DNA of 64,000 nucleotides from an uncultured Aquimarina sp. (lineage in GTDB: Bacteria; Bacteroidota; Bacteroidia; Flavobacteriales; Flavobacteriaceae), in the NCBI GenBank assembly GCA_947496355.1, contig CANMCO010000015.1, forward strand, positions 1 through 64,000. Reading direction: 5' to 3'. Positions 36,772-46,145 of this stretch are shown piece by piece (positions within the stretch are counted from its first letter, which is position 1; the number at the start of each line of letters is the position of its first letter). Both the position numbers and the translations under genes were made by a program. Under the pieces are notes generated by a model that saw only the letters and a program-made list of their open reading frames with translations, was not told where the DNA came from and searched no databases.

Positions 36772-37401
36772 CTAAATATGGATTACGGTATCATCAATAG
36801 AGCGTCTAACTTTTTTAAATTCTGAAAACATATCATCTTTTGCCCTATAACCTACAGGTAATACTAGGACCGATTTAAGATCCATCTCGTTAAGTTTCAG
36901 AATCTCATCATATTTTTCAGGAATAAAACCTTCCATTGGGCAAGCATCAATTTCTTCTAAAGCGCAAACAGTTAGTAAGTTGCCCATTGCTAGATACGCC
37001 TGTTTTGAGGCCCAATTTGAGATTTCTTCGATGGGTTTATCTTTGAATGACTCTACAAGTTGCTGTTTAAATGGTTTTAATATTTCTTCTGGAGTATTTC
37101 TCGTGGACTTCACATTATCAAAATGTTTAACGATATAATCTTCGCCAACGACGTTTTCAATACAAAATACTAATACATGAGAAGCATCCGCCACTTGTTC
37201 CTGATTCCATGAATGTATTGTAAGTTCTTTTTGAAGTGATTTGTCACTAATTACAACTAATTTAAGGGGTTGAAGACCATAGGATGTGGCTGTAAGATTA
37301 AACGCTTCAGTAAGTGTATCTATTTTTTCCTGAGGAAGAATTCTTTTATTATCAAATTTTTTGGTGGCATATCGCCAACGTAAACTATCTAAAATATTCA
37401 T
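36772..37401 (-). CDS. NAD(P)H-dependent nitroreductase family protein (NfsB-like)
   Basis: This 209-residue FMN-dependent oxidoreductase has the N-terminal RWRYATKKFDNKRILP, TATSYGLQPLKLVVIS (about 55) and EIDACPMEGFIPEKYDEIL (about 155), all typical of the NfsB/FRase I group. It reduces quinones, nitro compounds or similar acceptors. The physiological substrate is unknown. The ATG at 37401 (MNILDSLRW) is preferred over a 63-bp extension, because a promoter box sits 21 bp upstream of it. It is divergent from the thioesterase gene. Confidence 0.9.
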   Translation of the reverse strand: MNILDSLRWRYATKKFDNKRILPQEKIDTLTEAFNLTATSYGLQPLKLVVISDKSLQKELTIHSWNQEQVADASHVLVFCIENVVGEDYIVKHFDNVKSTRNTPEEILKPFKQQLVESFKDKPIEEISNWASKQAYLAMGNLLTVCALEEIDACPMEGFIPEKYDEILKLNEMDLKSVLVLPVGYRAKDDMFSEFKKVRRSIDDTVIHI

Positions 37402-37422
37402 TCGATTTTTTTTAATATAATA

Positions 37423-37430
37423 CAAAGATA
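37423..37430 (-). promoter_or_regulatory. Promoter box of the nitroreductase gene
   Basis: CAAAGATA reads TATCTTTG on the minus strand. It is back-to-back with the plus-strand box at 37444 in an 88-bp divergent intergenic region. Confidence 0.6.
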
Positions 37431-37443
37431 ATAGGATAAGATT

Positions 37444-37451
37444 TACCTTTG
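37444..37451 (+). promoter_or_regulatory. Promoter box of the acyl-CoA thioesterase gene
   Basis: TACCTTTG lies 38 bp before the start codon of the thioesterase. It matches TAnnTTTG. Confidence 0.5.
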
Positions 37452-37489
37452 ATGGATATATCAATAAGAAAAAACTATATCACAATTGT

Positions 37490-37882
37490 ATGAACAATAT
37501 AGATGACTTGATTAAAAAATCTGAAACCAGAATTTTTAAAGCTGTGTTTCCTAATACCACAAATCATTATGAGACTTTATTTGGTGGTACTGCATTACAA
37601 TTAATGGATGAGGTATCATTTATTTGTGCAACTCGTTTTAGTAGAAAAAAAGTGGTTACCATATCTTCAGATAAAGTTGATTTTGAAAAACCTATCCCAG
37701 AAGGAACTATTATTGAGTTAGTCGCTAAAGTTTCTGAAGTTGGTAGAACCAGTTGCGTTGTAAATGTTGAAATTTATAAAGAGGACATGTATAGTTATGA
37801 GCGTGAATTAGCGGTAACTGGGCTATTTAAGTTTGTGGCTATAGGAAATGATAAAAAACCAATACCTATTATTAATGAATAA
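37490..37882 (+). CDS. Hotdog-fold acyl-CoA thioesterase (YciA/BACH-like)
   Basis: This 130-residue hotdog enzyme is predicted to hydrolyse acyl-CoA thioesters. Family marks are NHYETLFGGTALQLMDE (about 26-42, with the catalytic Asp), SRKKVVTISSDKVDFEKPIP (about 50-70) and VGRTSCVVNVEIYKED. The substrate chain length is not predictable. It is a single domain with no signal peptide. A 23-bp perfect palindromic terminator follows. Confidence 0.9.
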   Translation: MNNIDDLIKKSETRIFKAVFPNTTNHYETLFGGTALQLMDEVSFICATRFSRKKVVTISSDKVDFEKPIPEGTIIELVAKVSEVGRTSCVVNVEIYKEDMYSYERELAVTGLFKFVAIGNDKKPIPIINE

Positions 37883-37887
37883 AGCAC

Positions 37888-37933
37888 AAAAAAGAGGCTG
37901 TCTAAAAAATATTTTTTAGACAGCCTCTTTTTT
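37888..37933. terminator. Perfect 23-bp palindromic bidirectional terminator
   Basis: Positions 37888-37910 are exactly inverted in 37911-37933. The ends are A-run and T-run, and the core is GAGGCTGTCT. It lies between the convergent thioesterase and nhaC genes and should terminate both. Confidence 0.9.
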
Positions 37934-37945
37934 GTTTTGAAGCGA

Positions 37946-39427
37946 CTAGCTTTTCACTAGTTGCTTTATTTTTATTTTGAATGCGGCAAAGATTAAAGTC
38001 ATAATGGGACTTAACCAATTAAATATTGCAAATAAAGCATATTCTGCTACAGGAACACCCAATACACCACTTTGATAGGCTCCACATGTATTATAAGGTA
38101 TTAATACCGAAGTAACCGTTCCTGTGTCTTCAAGCGTTCTACTTAAGTTTTCCGGTGCCAATCCTTTGTCTTTAAAAGCTTTTGCATACATTCTACCAGG
38201 TACAACGATAGCCAGATATTGATCAGAGGCAGTTGCATTAAGAACTATGCAGCTTAATGCAGTACTTGCAAAAAGACCAAATACAGTATCAAACAAACTT
38301 AATAATGCCTTACTAATTCTTGCAAGAGCACCAATTGCATCCATAACGCCACCAAAAACCATTGCGCAAACAATTAACCAAATCGTGCCTAACATTCCAT
38401 ACATTCCTCCAGAGGTGAATAAATCGTTTAATTCTTCACTGGTAGTCTCTACTGCAGTATCAACAGTCATAGCATTCATAACTCCCATATATGCAGAGTT
38501 AAAAGTAAGCTCTGTACTTCCGGCTATTTTCATGACAATATCGGGTTGTGCAATAATTGCGGCAATCGCACCTAGTAGTGTTCCAGCTAATAAAGCTATA
38601 AGGGGAGGGGTTTTTTTAATGATTAATCCAATTACCATGATGGGCACAATAAATAACCAAGGTGAAATGTTGAACGCACTTTTAATGGCTTTTAATTGAC
38701 CATCGATTTCTGGAGTACCGGTAGTATCTATAGAAAAACCTATAATGATAAAAACAATAAGTGTAATTATAACAGTAGGTACTGTAGTATATGTCATATA
38801 TTTTATATGGGAAAACAATTCTCCTCCTGCCATAGCAGGTGCAAGATTTGTAGTATCAGATAGAGGAGACATTTTATCTCCAAAATAGGCGCCTGAGATT
38901 ACTGCTCCTGCTGTCATTCCTAATGAGATGCCTAAAGTATCACCAATTCCTATTAATGCAATACCTACTGTTGCCGATGTGGTCCAAGAACTACCGGTAG
39001 CAATAGATATGATTGCACAGATAATTACACAAGCGGCCAGGAAAATAGTTGGATTTAAGATTTGTAATCCATAATATATCATAGTAGGAATGATCCCGCT
39101 AATTAGCCATGTTCCAGCCAGAGATCCTACCATTAGTAAGATAAGAAGTGCTCCTGTTGTTGATTTTACATTGCGGGCAACTTCTTCCATCATTTGTTTA
39201 TAGGATACCTTATTAAAGAAACCTACAATTGCGGCAACGGCAGCACCAAGAAGTAAGATGAACTGATTACTTCCGCTTAATGCGTCATCACCAAACATAT
39301 ATACATTATAGAATAACATCGCCACTAATATTACTACAGGTACTAGTGCTTCCCAGATGTTTAATTCTCTATTTTCAATAATATCTTCGTTTTGGGGGTC
39401 AGTAGGAGTGATGTTTTGACTTTCCAT
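37946..39427 (-). CDS. nhaC: Na+/H+ antiporter NhaC
   Basis: This 493-residue inner-membrane secondary transporter has about 11-12 hydrophobic segments. The family signature region is SIATGSSWTTSATVGIALIG (about 148), with GAYFGDKMSPLSDTTNLAPA (about 180) and a C-terminal ALSCIVLNATASDQYLAIVVPGRMY. It exports sodium in exchange for protons, as expected for a marine bacterium. The hydrophilic N-terminus (about 25 residues) is acidic. No partner gene is linked. Confidence 0.93.
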   Translation of the reverse strand: MESQNITPTDPQNEDIIENRELNIWEALVPVVILVAMLFYNVYMFGDDALSGSNQFILLLGAAVAAIVGFFNKVSYKQMMEEVARNVKSTTGALLILLMVGSLAGTWLISGIIPTMIYYGLQILNPTIFLAACVIICAIISIATGSSWTTSATVGIALIGIGDTLGISLGMTAGAVISGAYFGDKMSPLSDTTNLAPAMAGGELFSHIKYMTYTTVPTVIITLIVFIIIGFSIDTTGTPEIDGQLKAIKSAFNISPWLFIVPIMVIGLIIKKTPPLIALLAGTLLGAIAAIIAQPDIVMKIAGSTELTFNSAYMGVMNAMTVDTAVETTSEELNDLFTSGGMYGMLGTIWLIVCAMVFGGVMDAIGALARISKALLSLFDTVFGLFASTALSCIVLNATASDQYLAIVVPGRMYAKAFKDKGLAPENLSRTLEDTGTVTSVLIPYNTCGAYQSGVLGVPVAEYALFAIFNWLSPIMTLIFAAFKIKIKQLVKS

Positions 39428-39641
39428 GCGTTGAATTAGAAATTTTATGAATGTAATGTTACGATATTAATAAAATCTATGCAACGTCTGTATTCAGTTT
39501 AATTCATTAAAATACATAATATAGGCTATTATTTGTGATGAAGTAGACTGGATTAATTCACTTAATCTTGTTTTTAGGTATTTTATCGATAATAGCTATG
39601 TAATCAATTCATCATTTTACTAAACAATTGATGATTCACCG

Positions 39642-39795
39642 TATTTTTGAAGTGTAAAAGAAAAAAAGTAAGAGAAAAAGAAGAATTGTTTGTTTGATTG
39701 TTTTGACTTTTTTGTCCCATGACAAAGATAATTCCCCTGAATTAAGTCACCCAAAACCCCATAAGCCTTGGATTTCCAAGGCTTATTTTTTTTGT
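39642..39795 (+). ncRNA. Candidate small RNA 1 (promoter box plus terminator)
   Basis: TATTTTTG (39642-39649) is followed about 110 bp later by a 12-bp perfect stem (ATAAGCCTTGGA, inverted) and a run of eight T residues (to about 39794). There is no open reading frame in between. A transcript of roughly 140 nt is predicted. I see no match to tmRNA, SRP RNA or RNase P. The region 39428-40129 contains no protein gene. Confidence 0.4.
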
Positions 39796-39873
39796 GAATG
39801 TAAATATTTTATCGCTTTCCAATATTAAAAAATGCATTTTGACTGATTTATTTGTTTTTTGTCGATGAAATGA

Positions 39874-40051
39874 TATTTTTGACTAACCAATATTCTATAA
39901 TCTAATGGATAGCCCGGTATATTCGTAGTGTACAAAAAGAAACATAAGAAATACTAAAAATATTGATTACTATATTGAACTAAACTATTCTTTTTTTGCC
40001 CAAGTACAATTAGCCTACAAATTCTTAAGCCTCACCCCAAGAGGCTTTTTT
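39874..40051 (+). ncRNA. Candidate small RNA 2 (promoter box plus terminator)
   Basis: TATTTTTG (39874-39881) has TTTG 19 bp upstream, the ideal Bacteroidota promoter spacing. A terminator stem, AAGCCTC/GAGGCTT (40027-40047), is followed by TTTTT. A transcript of about 160 nt is predicted, with no coding frame. Its 3-prime part (TTTTTTTGCCCAAGTACAA) resembles the corresponding part of candidate 1 (TTTTTTGTCCCATGACAA), so the two may be related. Confidence 0.4.
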
Positions 40052-40129
40052 ATTGTCAAATTTTTCATTTAACTACTTTAATTGTGACGTTCTCATTTTT
40101 TATCCAGAAATTAGTCAAAAACAAAGGTG

Positions 40130-40762
40130 ATGCAGACTAATTTATATAGAGGGTTTGAGTTGTTCGTTCTTTTTATTTTACTTCCAATAAGTTTTTTACT
40201 TGATTATCATGTAGTTTTTAAAATTATGCCAACAATTTTAGGGTTTATATATATCTTATTTATTCTTAAAAGGGAAGGTCTTCTAAAATTGAAATTACCT
40301 GATAAATCATACTGGAAACCATTTTGGAAAGAAACAGTTATCAAATTGGCCATTATAGTTATAATAACAGGATTGTACGTGTTTTTTGTGGCTCCAGATA
40401 AATTATTTTCTGTTTTAATAAAGAGACCAGAGTTATGGGTAATGATTTTATTTATTTATACTTTTTTATCAGTATGGCCACAAGAAATTATTTATAGAAC
40501 ATTTTTTTATGAACGTTACGAAGGATTAATTCCCAATAAATGGTTATTTGTTTTTATAAATGCTATTCTTTTTTCTTTAGCACATCTTTTTTTGGGTAGT
40601 TTTTTGGTACAGTTATTAACTTTCATAGGTGGTCTGTTGTTTGCGTATACCTATCAAAAAACAAAGTCAACCACCTTAGTTTCTGTAGAACATGCTATCT
40701 ATGGTAACTGGTTATTTACGGTTGGTATGGGGGAAATGCTAGCATTTCCAGGTACAGAATAG
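40130..40762 (+). CDS. CPBP-family intramembrane metalloprotease homologue
   Basis: This 210-residue protein has about six membrane helices and belongs to the CPBP (CAAX protease/bacteriocin-processing, Abi) family. Motif 1 reads PQEIIYRTFFYERY, so the first Glu of the usual EExxxR is Gln. Motif 2 is FSLAHLFLG and motif 3 VEHAIYGN, both keeping the His. The QE variant occurs in a recognisable subgroup, so activity is not excluded. Substrate is unknown. The ATG at 40130 is preferred to the GTG immediately before it. Its stop abuts the convergent rdgB stop. Confidence 0.85.
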   Translation: MQTNLYRGFELFVLFILLPISFLLDYHVVFKIMPTILGFIYILFILKREGLLKLKLPDKSYWKPFWKETVIKLAIIVIITGLYVFFVAPDKLFSVLIKRPELWVMILFIYTFLSVWPQEIIYRTFFYERYEGLIPNKWLFVFINAILFSLAHLFLGSFLVQLLTFIGGLLFAYTYQKTKSTTLVSVEHAIYGNWLFTVGMGEMLAFPGTE

Positions 40763-41332
40763 TTATACAAAATATTCAATCAACTGTCTTATGGCTTTTC
40801 CGCGGTGTCCGATTTTATTCTTTTCAGAAAGCGGAAGCTCGGCAAATGTTTCGGTATGTTCTTCTGGTAAAAAAATTGGATCATAACCAAAACCACCTTC
40901 TCCTTTCTTACTCACGGTAATGCTTCCTTTGCAAATTCCTGTAAATGTGGTTAGCTTTCCCTCTATCTCCAAAGCAATTACAGTCTTAAATTGGGCGTTT
41001 CGATTTTCTTTTCCATCCAATTCGTTCAATAGTTTTTTCATATTGGCATTGGCATCTTTTGCTGTTCCGGCATATCTGGCAGAGAAAACCCCAGGTGCAC
41101 CATTTAATGCCTCAACTTCAAGTCCAGTATCATCTGCAAAACAATTGTAGCCATAATGTTCCCAGATATACTTTGCTTTTTGCTTTGCGTTTCCTTCTAT
41201 GGTAGGGGAGGTTTCAGGAATATCTTCTTCACATCCAATATCTGAAAGCGACAGCAATTCAATTTGAGAAGGAATAAGTGCTTTAACTTCTTTTAATTTG
41301 TTCTGATTATTGGTTGCGAATACTAATTTCAT
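40763..41332 (-). CDS. rdgB: Non-canonical purine NTP pyrophosphatase RdgB/HAM1
   Basis: This 189-residue house-cleaning enzyme hydrolyses dITP, XTP and similar nucleotides to monophosphates. It shows N-terminal ATNNQNKLKEVKAL, ADDTGLEVEALNGAPGVFSARYAG (about 67-90) and GGFGYDPIFLP (about 146) with the downstream LSEKNKIGHRGKA, all diagnostic. It is followed upstream on the minus strand by kdsC with a 20-bp gap, so it is the last gene of a three-gene operon. Confidence 0.96.
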   Translation of the reverse strand: MKLVFATNNQNKLKEVKALIPSQIELLSLSDIGCEEDIPETSPTIEGNAKQKAKYIWEHYGYNCFADDTGLEVEALNGAPGVFSARYAGTAKDANANMKKLLNELDGKENRNAQFKTVIALEIEGKLTTFTGICKGSITVSKKGEGGFGYDPIFLPEEHTETFAELPLSEKNKIGHRGKAIRQLIEYFV

Positions 41333-41352
41333 TTTGAATTTTTAATAAATAA

Positions 41353-41877
41353 TTATGCCTCGGCATCGTAGTCAGAAACCCACTTTCCTTGTACCTTGAG
41401 TACTTGTTCTATTACATCTCTAACACATCCTTTTCCTCCTTTTTTAAAAGAAATGTATTTTGAAACCTCTTTAACTTCTGCAACAGCATCTTGTGGACAG
41501 GTAGGTAAACCAATCATTTGCATCACCGGAAGATCGGGAATGTCATCGCCCATGTATAGCACGTTTTCTAATTTGACATTTCGGTTATTTAAGTATTCAT
41601 TTAGTTGCTGTACTTTTTGGTGTGCTCCAAGGTATATATCTTTTATCCCTAATCCTGCTAATCGTTTTCTAACACCTTCATTTTTCCCTCCAGAAATTAT
41701 ACATACGTTAAACCCCTGCATGGTAGCAGTTTTGAGCGCATAGCCATCTTTTATATTCATTGTTCTTAGGAGCTCTCCATCAGTATTTATGAGTACAGTA
41801 CCATCTGTTAGTACGCCATCCACATCAAAAATAAAAGTGGTGATATGTTGCAGATATTCTTTATAACTTTTTTCCAT
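41353..41877 (-). CDS. kdsC: KdsC-like HAD phosphatase (Kdo-8-phosphate phosphatase)
   Basis: This 174-residue HAD-superfamily C0-type phosphatase removes phosphate from Kdo-8-P in LPS inner-core synthesis. The nucleophile motif is FDVDGVLTDG (about 17-26), motif II IISGGKNEGVRKRL, motif III Lys in GAHQK and motif IV YMGDDIPDLPVM. The length and lack of a cap domain fit KdsC tetramers. It overlaps the DUF2520 gene by 17 bp and precedes rdgB by 20 bp. Confidence 0.9.
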   Translation of the reverse strand: MEKSYKEYLQHITTFIFDVDGVLTDGTVLINTDGELLRTMNIKDGYALKTATMQGFNVCIISGGKNEGVRKRLAGLGIKDIYLGAHQKVQQLNEYLNNRNVKLENVLYMGDDIPDLPVMQMIGLPTCPQDAVAEVKEVSKYISFKKGGKGCVRDVIEQVLKVQGKWVSDYDAEA

Positions 41878-42625
41878 ATTTAGATTGTATTGCCTTAGTT
41901 AATGCTTTGTAAGCTTCCTTGTGTGATGTATTAGATAAAATTTTTAAATGTCGCGCTATGGTTTCGTAATCATTTCGAATTGCTGGACCTGTCTGTGCCT
42001 TATTAGGGTCTATTTCTATAGCTTTTTGAGCAGTTTCAAGTAATAGAGGGTGTAAAATTTCAAAAGGGATATTGTTTTCTTTGCATATATCATTTCCTAC
42101 AGAAAACAAATAATTAGTAAAATTATTTACAAACACGGCAGATACATGTAAAATGTTTCGTTGTTCTGATGAAATCTTATAAACCTTTTGAGATAATGTA
42201 GTTGCAAGCTTTTCTAAAATCATTACATTTTTTTCCTGATCGGTCTCTATGCAAATTGGAATGGTACTAAAATCTACCTTTTTATCCTTACTGAAGGATT
42301 GAAGCGGATAGAACACTCCTTTTTGATTTGAGTTGTCTAGTGCCTGCATTGGGACACTCCCAGAAGTATGAACCACAAACCTATTTTCAAAAGGAAGCTT
42401 CTCAGAGATTTCTCCTATTGCATCATCACTTACTGCCAATATATATAGATCGGCTTCTTTTAAAAGCTTGATATCATCTGTAATCGTATTTTTTTCTTGA
42501 TCCGGATGCAAGGATAAACCTCTTCGATTATAACATTGCACAATAGCTACAGAGTTTTGTTTTCTAAAAGCACTGTACAGGTGTTGCGCAATATTTCCGG
42601 CACCAAGAATTACTATTCTAATCAT
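41861..42625 (-). CDS. Rossmann-fold plus DUF2520 protein
   Basis: This 254-residue protein begins with a nucleotide-binding segment VILGAGNIAQHLYSAF, an F420/NADP-reductase-like Rossmann half (1-115). It ends with a helical DUF2520 domain (about 125-250, LHVSAVFVNNFTNYLFSVGNDIC and TGPAIRNDYETIARHL). Similar proteins are reductase-like (pyrroline-carboxylate or ketopantoate reductase superfamily), but no reaction is established. The ATG at 42625 is chosen because the Rossmann motif starts there; a 63-bp extension encodes a non-homologous hydrophobic stretch. It overlaps kdsC by 17 bp. Confidence 0.85.
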   Translation of the reverse strand: MIRIVILGAGNIAQHLYSAFRKQNSVAIVQCYNRRGLSLHPDQEKNTITDDIKLLKEADLYILAVSDDAIGEISEKLPFENRFVVHTSGSVPMQALDNSNQKGVFYPLQSFSKDKKVDFSTIPICIETDQEKNVMILEKLATTLSQKVYKISSEQRNILHVSAVFVNNFTNYLFSVGNDICKENNIPFEILHPLLLETAQKAIEIDPNKAQTGPAIRNDYETIARHLKILSNTSHKEAYKALTKAIQSKYGKKL

Positions 42626-42731
42626 TCTGCTAAAATAAGGAAGTTGCCAGAAAAAAATCAATAACATTAACACTTCTGTTAAAACCATTAAATCAAAAGC
42701 GCATAATACAATTTTATCGTGCTAAAAACAT

Positions 42732-42739
42732 TAAATTTG
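42732..42739 (+). promoter_or_regulatory. Promoter box of ccsBA
   Basis: TAAATTTG lies 24 bp before the ccsBA start codon. It matches TAnnTTTG. Confidence 0.5.
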
Positions 42740-42763
42740 CCGAGCTAAAAAAGAAAGATAATT

Positions 42764-45700
42764 ATGCAAGATAAGTTAGCAAGCATTTTGTTCTCTACAC
42801 GATTAATGGCACTTTTATTTATCGTTTTCGCAGTTTCTATGGGAATAGGCACATTTCTAGAAGATGCTTATGGTACTACGGCCGCAAGAATCTGGATATA
42901 CAATACCTGGTGGTTTGAAGCGATAATGGTATTTTTTGCCATTAATTTTTGTGGTAATATTTTTAGATATAAACTATATAAACGAGATAAATGGGCGACA
43001 TTGTTATTGCATTTATCTTTTATTTTAATAATCGTGGGCGCTTTTGTGACACGTTATATTAGTTATGAAGGCGTTATGCCAATTCGTGAAGGAGAAACAA
43101 CAGCTACTTTTCTATCTGAAAAGACCTATTTGAAGATATTTTTGGACGGTGAAATTAACGGAGAACCGCGTAGAAGAATCATTTCAGAGGCATTAGAATT
43201 GGCTGAAGCGACCAATAATGATTTTGTGATTAATACTGATTATAACAAACAACCCGTTACAATTGAATACAAAAACTATATCCAAGGTGCAGAAATGGGG
43301 TTGGTACCTTCAGAAGGAGGAGAAAATTATTTAAAAATTGTTGAAGCTGGAGATGGAGATCGCCATGATCATTTTCTTAAGGAAGGAGAGGTATCCAATA
43401 TACATAATGTATTAATAGCATTTAATGCAGCTACACCTGGGGCTATTAATATTACATATAAAAATGACAGTTATTTTATCGAATCTCCATTTGAAGGTTC
43501 GTATTTAAGGATGGCGGATCAAAAAGAAGGTTTGGTTTTTAAAGATAGCCTACAGCCGTTAATGCTTCGCTCATTATATCAAACTGCTGGAATGCAATTT
43601 GTAATTCCGGATCCGGTAATTAAGGGTACGTATGATATTGTTCCAATTGAAGAAAAGGATAAAGGACAGCAAGATGCTTTAATTTTTAATGTTTCAACCA
43701 AAGGAGAAACGAAAGAAGTTAAACTGTTAGGGGGTAAAGGGTATAATAGTGATATGACCAAAGTTACTCTTGGCGGATTAGATATGTACTTTGGATATGG
43801 CTCTAAAGAAATGGAATTACCCTTTGCGTTGAAATTAAATGATTTTATAGCAGAAAAGTACCCGGGTACTAAGAATGTGTATAAATCTTTTAAAAGTAAG
43901 GTAGATATTGTAGAAGGAGGTAATTCACAACCTTACGATATATATATGAACCATGTTTTGGATCACAAGGGATATCGATTTTTTCAAGCTTCTTTTGATC
44001 CGGATGAAAAAGGAACGGTGTTGTCTGTAAACCACGATCGTTGGGGTACTTTGATTACATATACCGGATATATGTTATTATATCTTGGATTGATGTTAAT
44101 TCTCTTTACCAAAGGATCTCGTTTTAAGGATTTAGAAAAAATGCTCAACAAAGTAAAGTCTAAAAAGAAAGCGCTAACAGCATTTCTGATCTTGATGATA
44201 TCAACGTTATCGTTTGCACAAGATCAACCAGGTCATTCTGGGCATTTACAAACTTTACCAAGTAAGACGCAGTTAGATTCTGTGATAAAAGATAATGCGG
44301 TAAGTAAAGAACATGCAGCAGAATTTGGAAGCATTGTAATCCAGGATGAACGCGGTAGAATGAAGCCTGTAAATACATTTTCTTCAGAATTACTTCGTAA
44401 ACTTAGTAAAAAGGAGACTTATGAGGGCTTAAATGCAGATCAGGTTTTTGTATCTATGGTAGAGAATCCATTTATATGGTACAGTGTTCCTATTATCGAA
44501 ATACAACGAGAAAACGATAGTATCCGAAAAATACTTGGAGTTCCAAAAACCGAAAGAAGAGTGTCTCTTATTGATTTAGTAGAACCCGACGGGTCCTATA
44601 AGTTAACACCTTACCTAGAACGCGCCAGTAGTACAAATACACCCAGTAGTTTTGAAAAAGATTTTCTTAAGACGCATGAAAAATTTTATTTACTTAATCA
44701 AGCGTTAGGAGGGGGGATTCTTAGAATCTTTCCTGTACCCGGAGATGAAAGTAATAAATGGGTTTCTGTACCAGAATTAAATGAGTACAAGTTTAGTGGT
44801 ATGGATTCTGTATATACCAGGCAGATTACTCAAATATACAGGCAATCGTTGCAAGAAGCTCGAGCCACGGGTGATTATAGTAAACCAAATCAATATGTGG
44901 CAAGTATAAAAAGTTTTCAGAAAAAATTTGGAAGCGAAGTACTACCAAGTGATAAAAAAATTAAGGCCGAGATAGCGCTTAATAAATATGATATTTTTAG
45001 AACATTGTATCGATATTATGGCATCGTAGGTTTATTGTTAATGATTTTCGTGATTTTTAGGATATTCAAGGAGTCTAAGATTATAATAGGTATAGTAAAT
45101 ACGACAATAGGCTTAGTTGTCCTTCTTTTTATAGCACACACAGCTGGATTAATAATTCGTTGGTACGTCTCTGGCCATGCACCTTGGAGTGATGCCTATG
45201 AATCCATGATATATGTTGCCTGGATGACATTGGCGATTGGTTTGGCCTTTGGTAAAAGAAGTAATCTTACTATAGCAGCAACAACATTTGTGGCGGCAAT
45301 TATATTGTTTTTTGCACACGAAAACTGGACAGATCCAGCCATTGCGAATTTGCAGCCGGTATTAGATTCGTATTGGGTACTAATTCATGTATCAATAATT
45401 GTAGGTAGCTATGGACCATTTTTTGTTGGTGCAATTTTGGGTATCCTTTCTTTATTATTAATGATATTAACCACCAATTCGAACAAAAAACGAATGGATC
45501 TTAATATAAAGGAAATAACTATTATTAACGAGATGGCATTAACCATTGGTTTAGTTATGCTTACCATTGGTAATTTTCTTGGAGGTATGTGGGCCAACGA
45601 AAGTTGGGGTCGTTATTGGGGCTGGGACCCAAAAGAAACCTGGGCCTTAGTTAGTATTATGGTTTATGCCTTTGTAATACATATGAGACTTGTACCGGGA

Positions 45701-45934
45701 TTAAGAAGTAGATGGTGGTTTAATTTAGCCTCTGTAATAGCTATTTACAGTGTGCTTATGACATATTTTGGAGTGAACTTCTATCTAAAAGGATTACATT
45801 CTTACGCTAGTGGGGATAAAGTCGTTACTCCTAATACTGTATTTTACTCTGTTGCTTTTATCGCAGTTTTAGGAATACTCTCGTATTGGAGAAATAAGGT
45901 GCATTATAAGAAAAAGAAAGAAGTGACTTCTTAA
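42764..45934 (+). CDS. ccsBA: Fused cytochrome c biogenesis protein CcsBA (ResB-ResC type)
   Basis: This 1056-residue system II cytochrome c synthase exports haem and attaches it to CxxCH apocytochromes. The N-terminal ResB/CcsB-like part (about 1-460) has three early membrane helices, a large periplasmic region and a fourth helix near 430. A signal-like hydrophobic segment near 465-485 (AFLILMISTLSFAQ) leads into a second periplasmic region. The C-terminal CcsA half (about 740-1056) carries the haem-handling motif WGRYWGWDPKETWAL near residue 950 and flanking histidines (LIHVSIIVGSYGPF and IHMRL). The fusion removes the need for separate CcsA and CcsB. Confidence 0.93.
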   Translation: MQDKLASILFSTRLMALLFIVFAVSMGIGTFLEDAYGTTAARIWIYNTWWFEAIMVFFAINFCGNIFRYKLYKRDKWATLLLHLSFILIIVGAFVTRYISYEGVMPIREGETTATFLSEKTYLKIFLDGEINGEPRRRIISEALELAEATNNDFVINTDYNKQPVTIEYKNYIQGAEMGLVPSEGGENYLKIVEAGDGDRHDHFLKEGEVSNIHNVLIAFNAATPGAINITYKNDSYFIESPFEGSYLRMADQKEGLVFKDSLQPLMLRSLYQTAGMQFVIPDPVIKGTYDIVPIEEKDKGQQDALIFNVSTKGETKEVKLLGGKGYNSDMTKVTLGGLDMYFGYGSKEMELPFALKLNDFIAEKYPGTKNVYKSFKSKVDIVEGGNSQPYDIYMNHVLDHKGYRFFQASFDPDEKGTVLSVNHDRWGTLITYTGYMLLYLGLMLILFTKGSRFKDLEKMLNKVKSKKKALTAFLILMISTLSFAQDQPGHSGHLQTLPSKTQLDSVIKDNAVSKEHAAEFGSIVIQDERGRMKPVNTFSSELLRKLSKKETYEGLNADQVFVSMVENPFIWYSVPIIEIQRENDSIRKILGVPKTERRVSLIDLVEPDGSYKLTPYLERASSTNTPSSFEKDFLKTHEKFYLLNQALGGGILRIFPVPGDESNKWVSVPELNEYKFSGMDSVYTRQITQIYRQSLQEARATGDYSKPNQYVASIKSFQKKFGSEVLPSDKKIKAEIALNKYDIFRTLYRYYGIVGLLLMIFVIFRIFKESKIIIGIVNTTIGLVVLLFIAHTAGLIIRWYVSGHAPWSDAYESMIYVAWMTLAIGLAFGKRSNLTIAATTFVAAIILFFAHENWTDPAIANLQPVLDSYWVLIHVSIIVGSYGPFFVGAILGILSLLLMILTTNSNKKRMDLNIKEITIINEMALTIGLVMLTIGNFLGGMWANESWGRYWGWDPKETWALVSIMVYAFVIHMRLVPGLRSRWWFNLASVIAIYSVLMTYFGVNFYLKGLHSYASGDKVVTPNTVFYSVAFIAVLGILSYWRNKVHYKKKKEVTS

Positions 45935-46145
45935 AATTTGACCATATATAGGGACAAATTGACGATATGTTTTGTGATCATTAAAAAAGTATAGCCCCAT
46001 ATTTAAGATATTAATTTATTCATAATAAACACTACAACAAGCACATAGTTTTTTTGAAATTCCTATATGTATTCCAAGTACATAGTTTTGTGTATGAATC
46101 GTAAATCTTCAATTTCTTAATTTTTTCCAATTAAAGAATCACAAA

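Noticed and set aside
39723..39730. Minus-strand TATCTTTG box as the nhaC promoter
   Set aside because: It lies nearly 300 bp from the nhaC start and inside a candidate small RNA; a chance match is likely.
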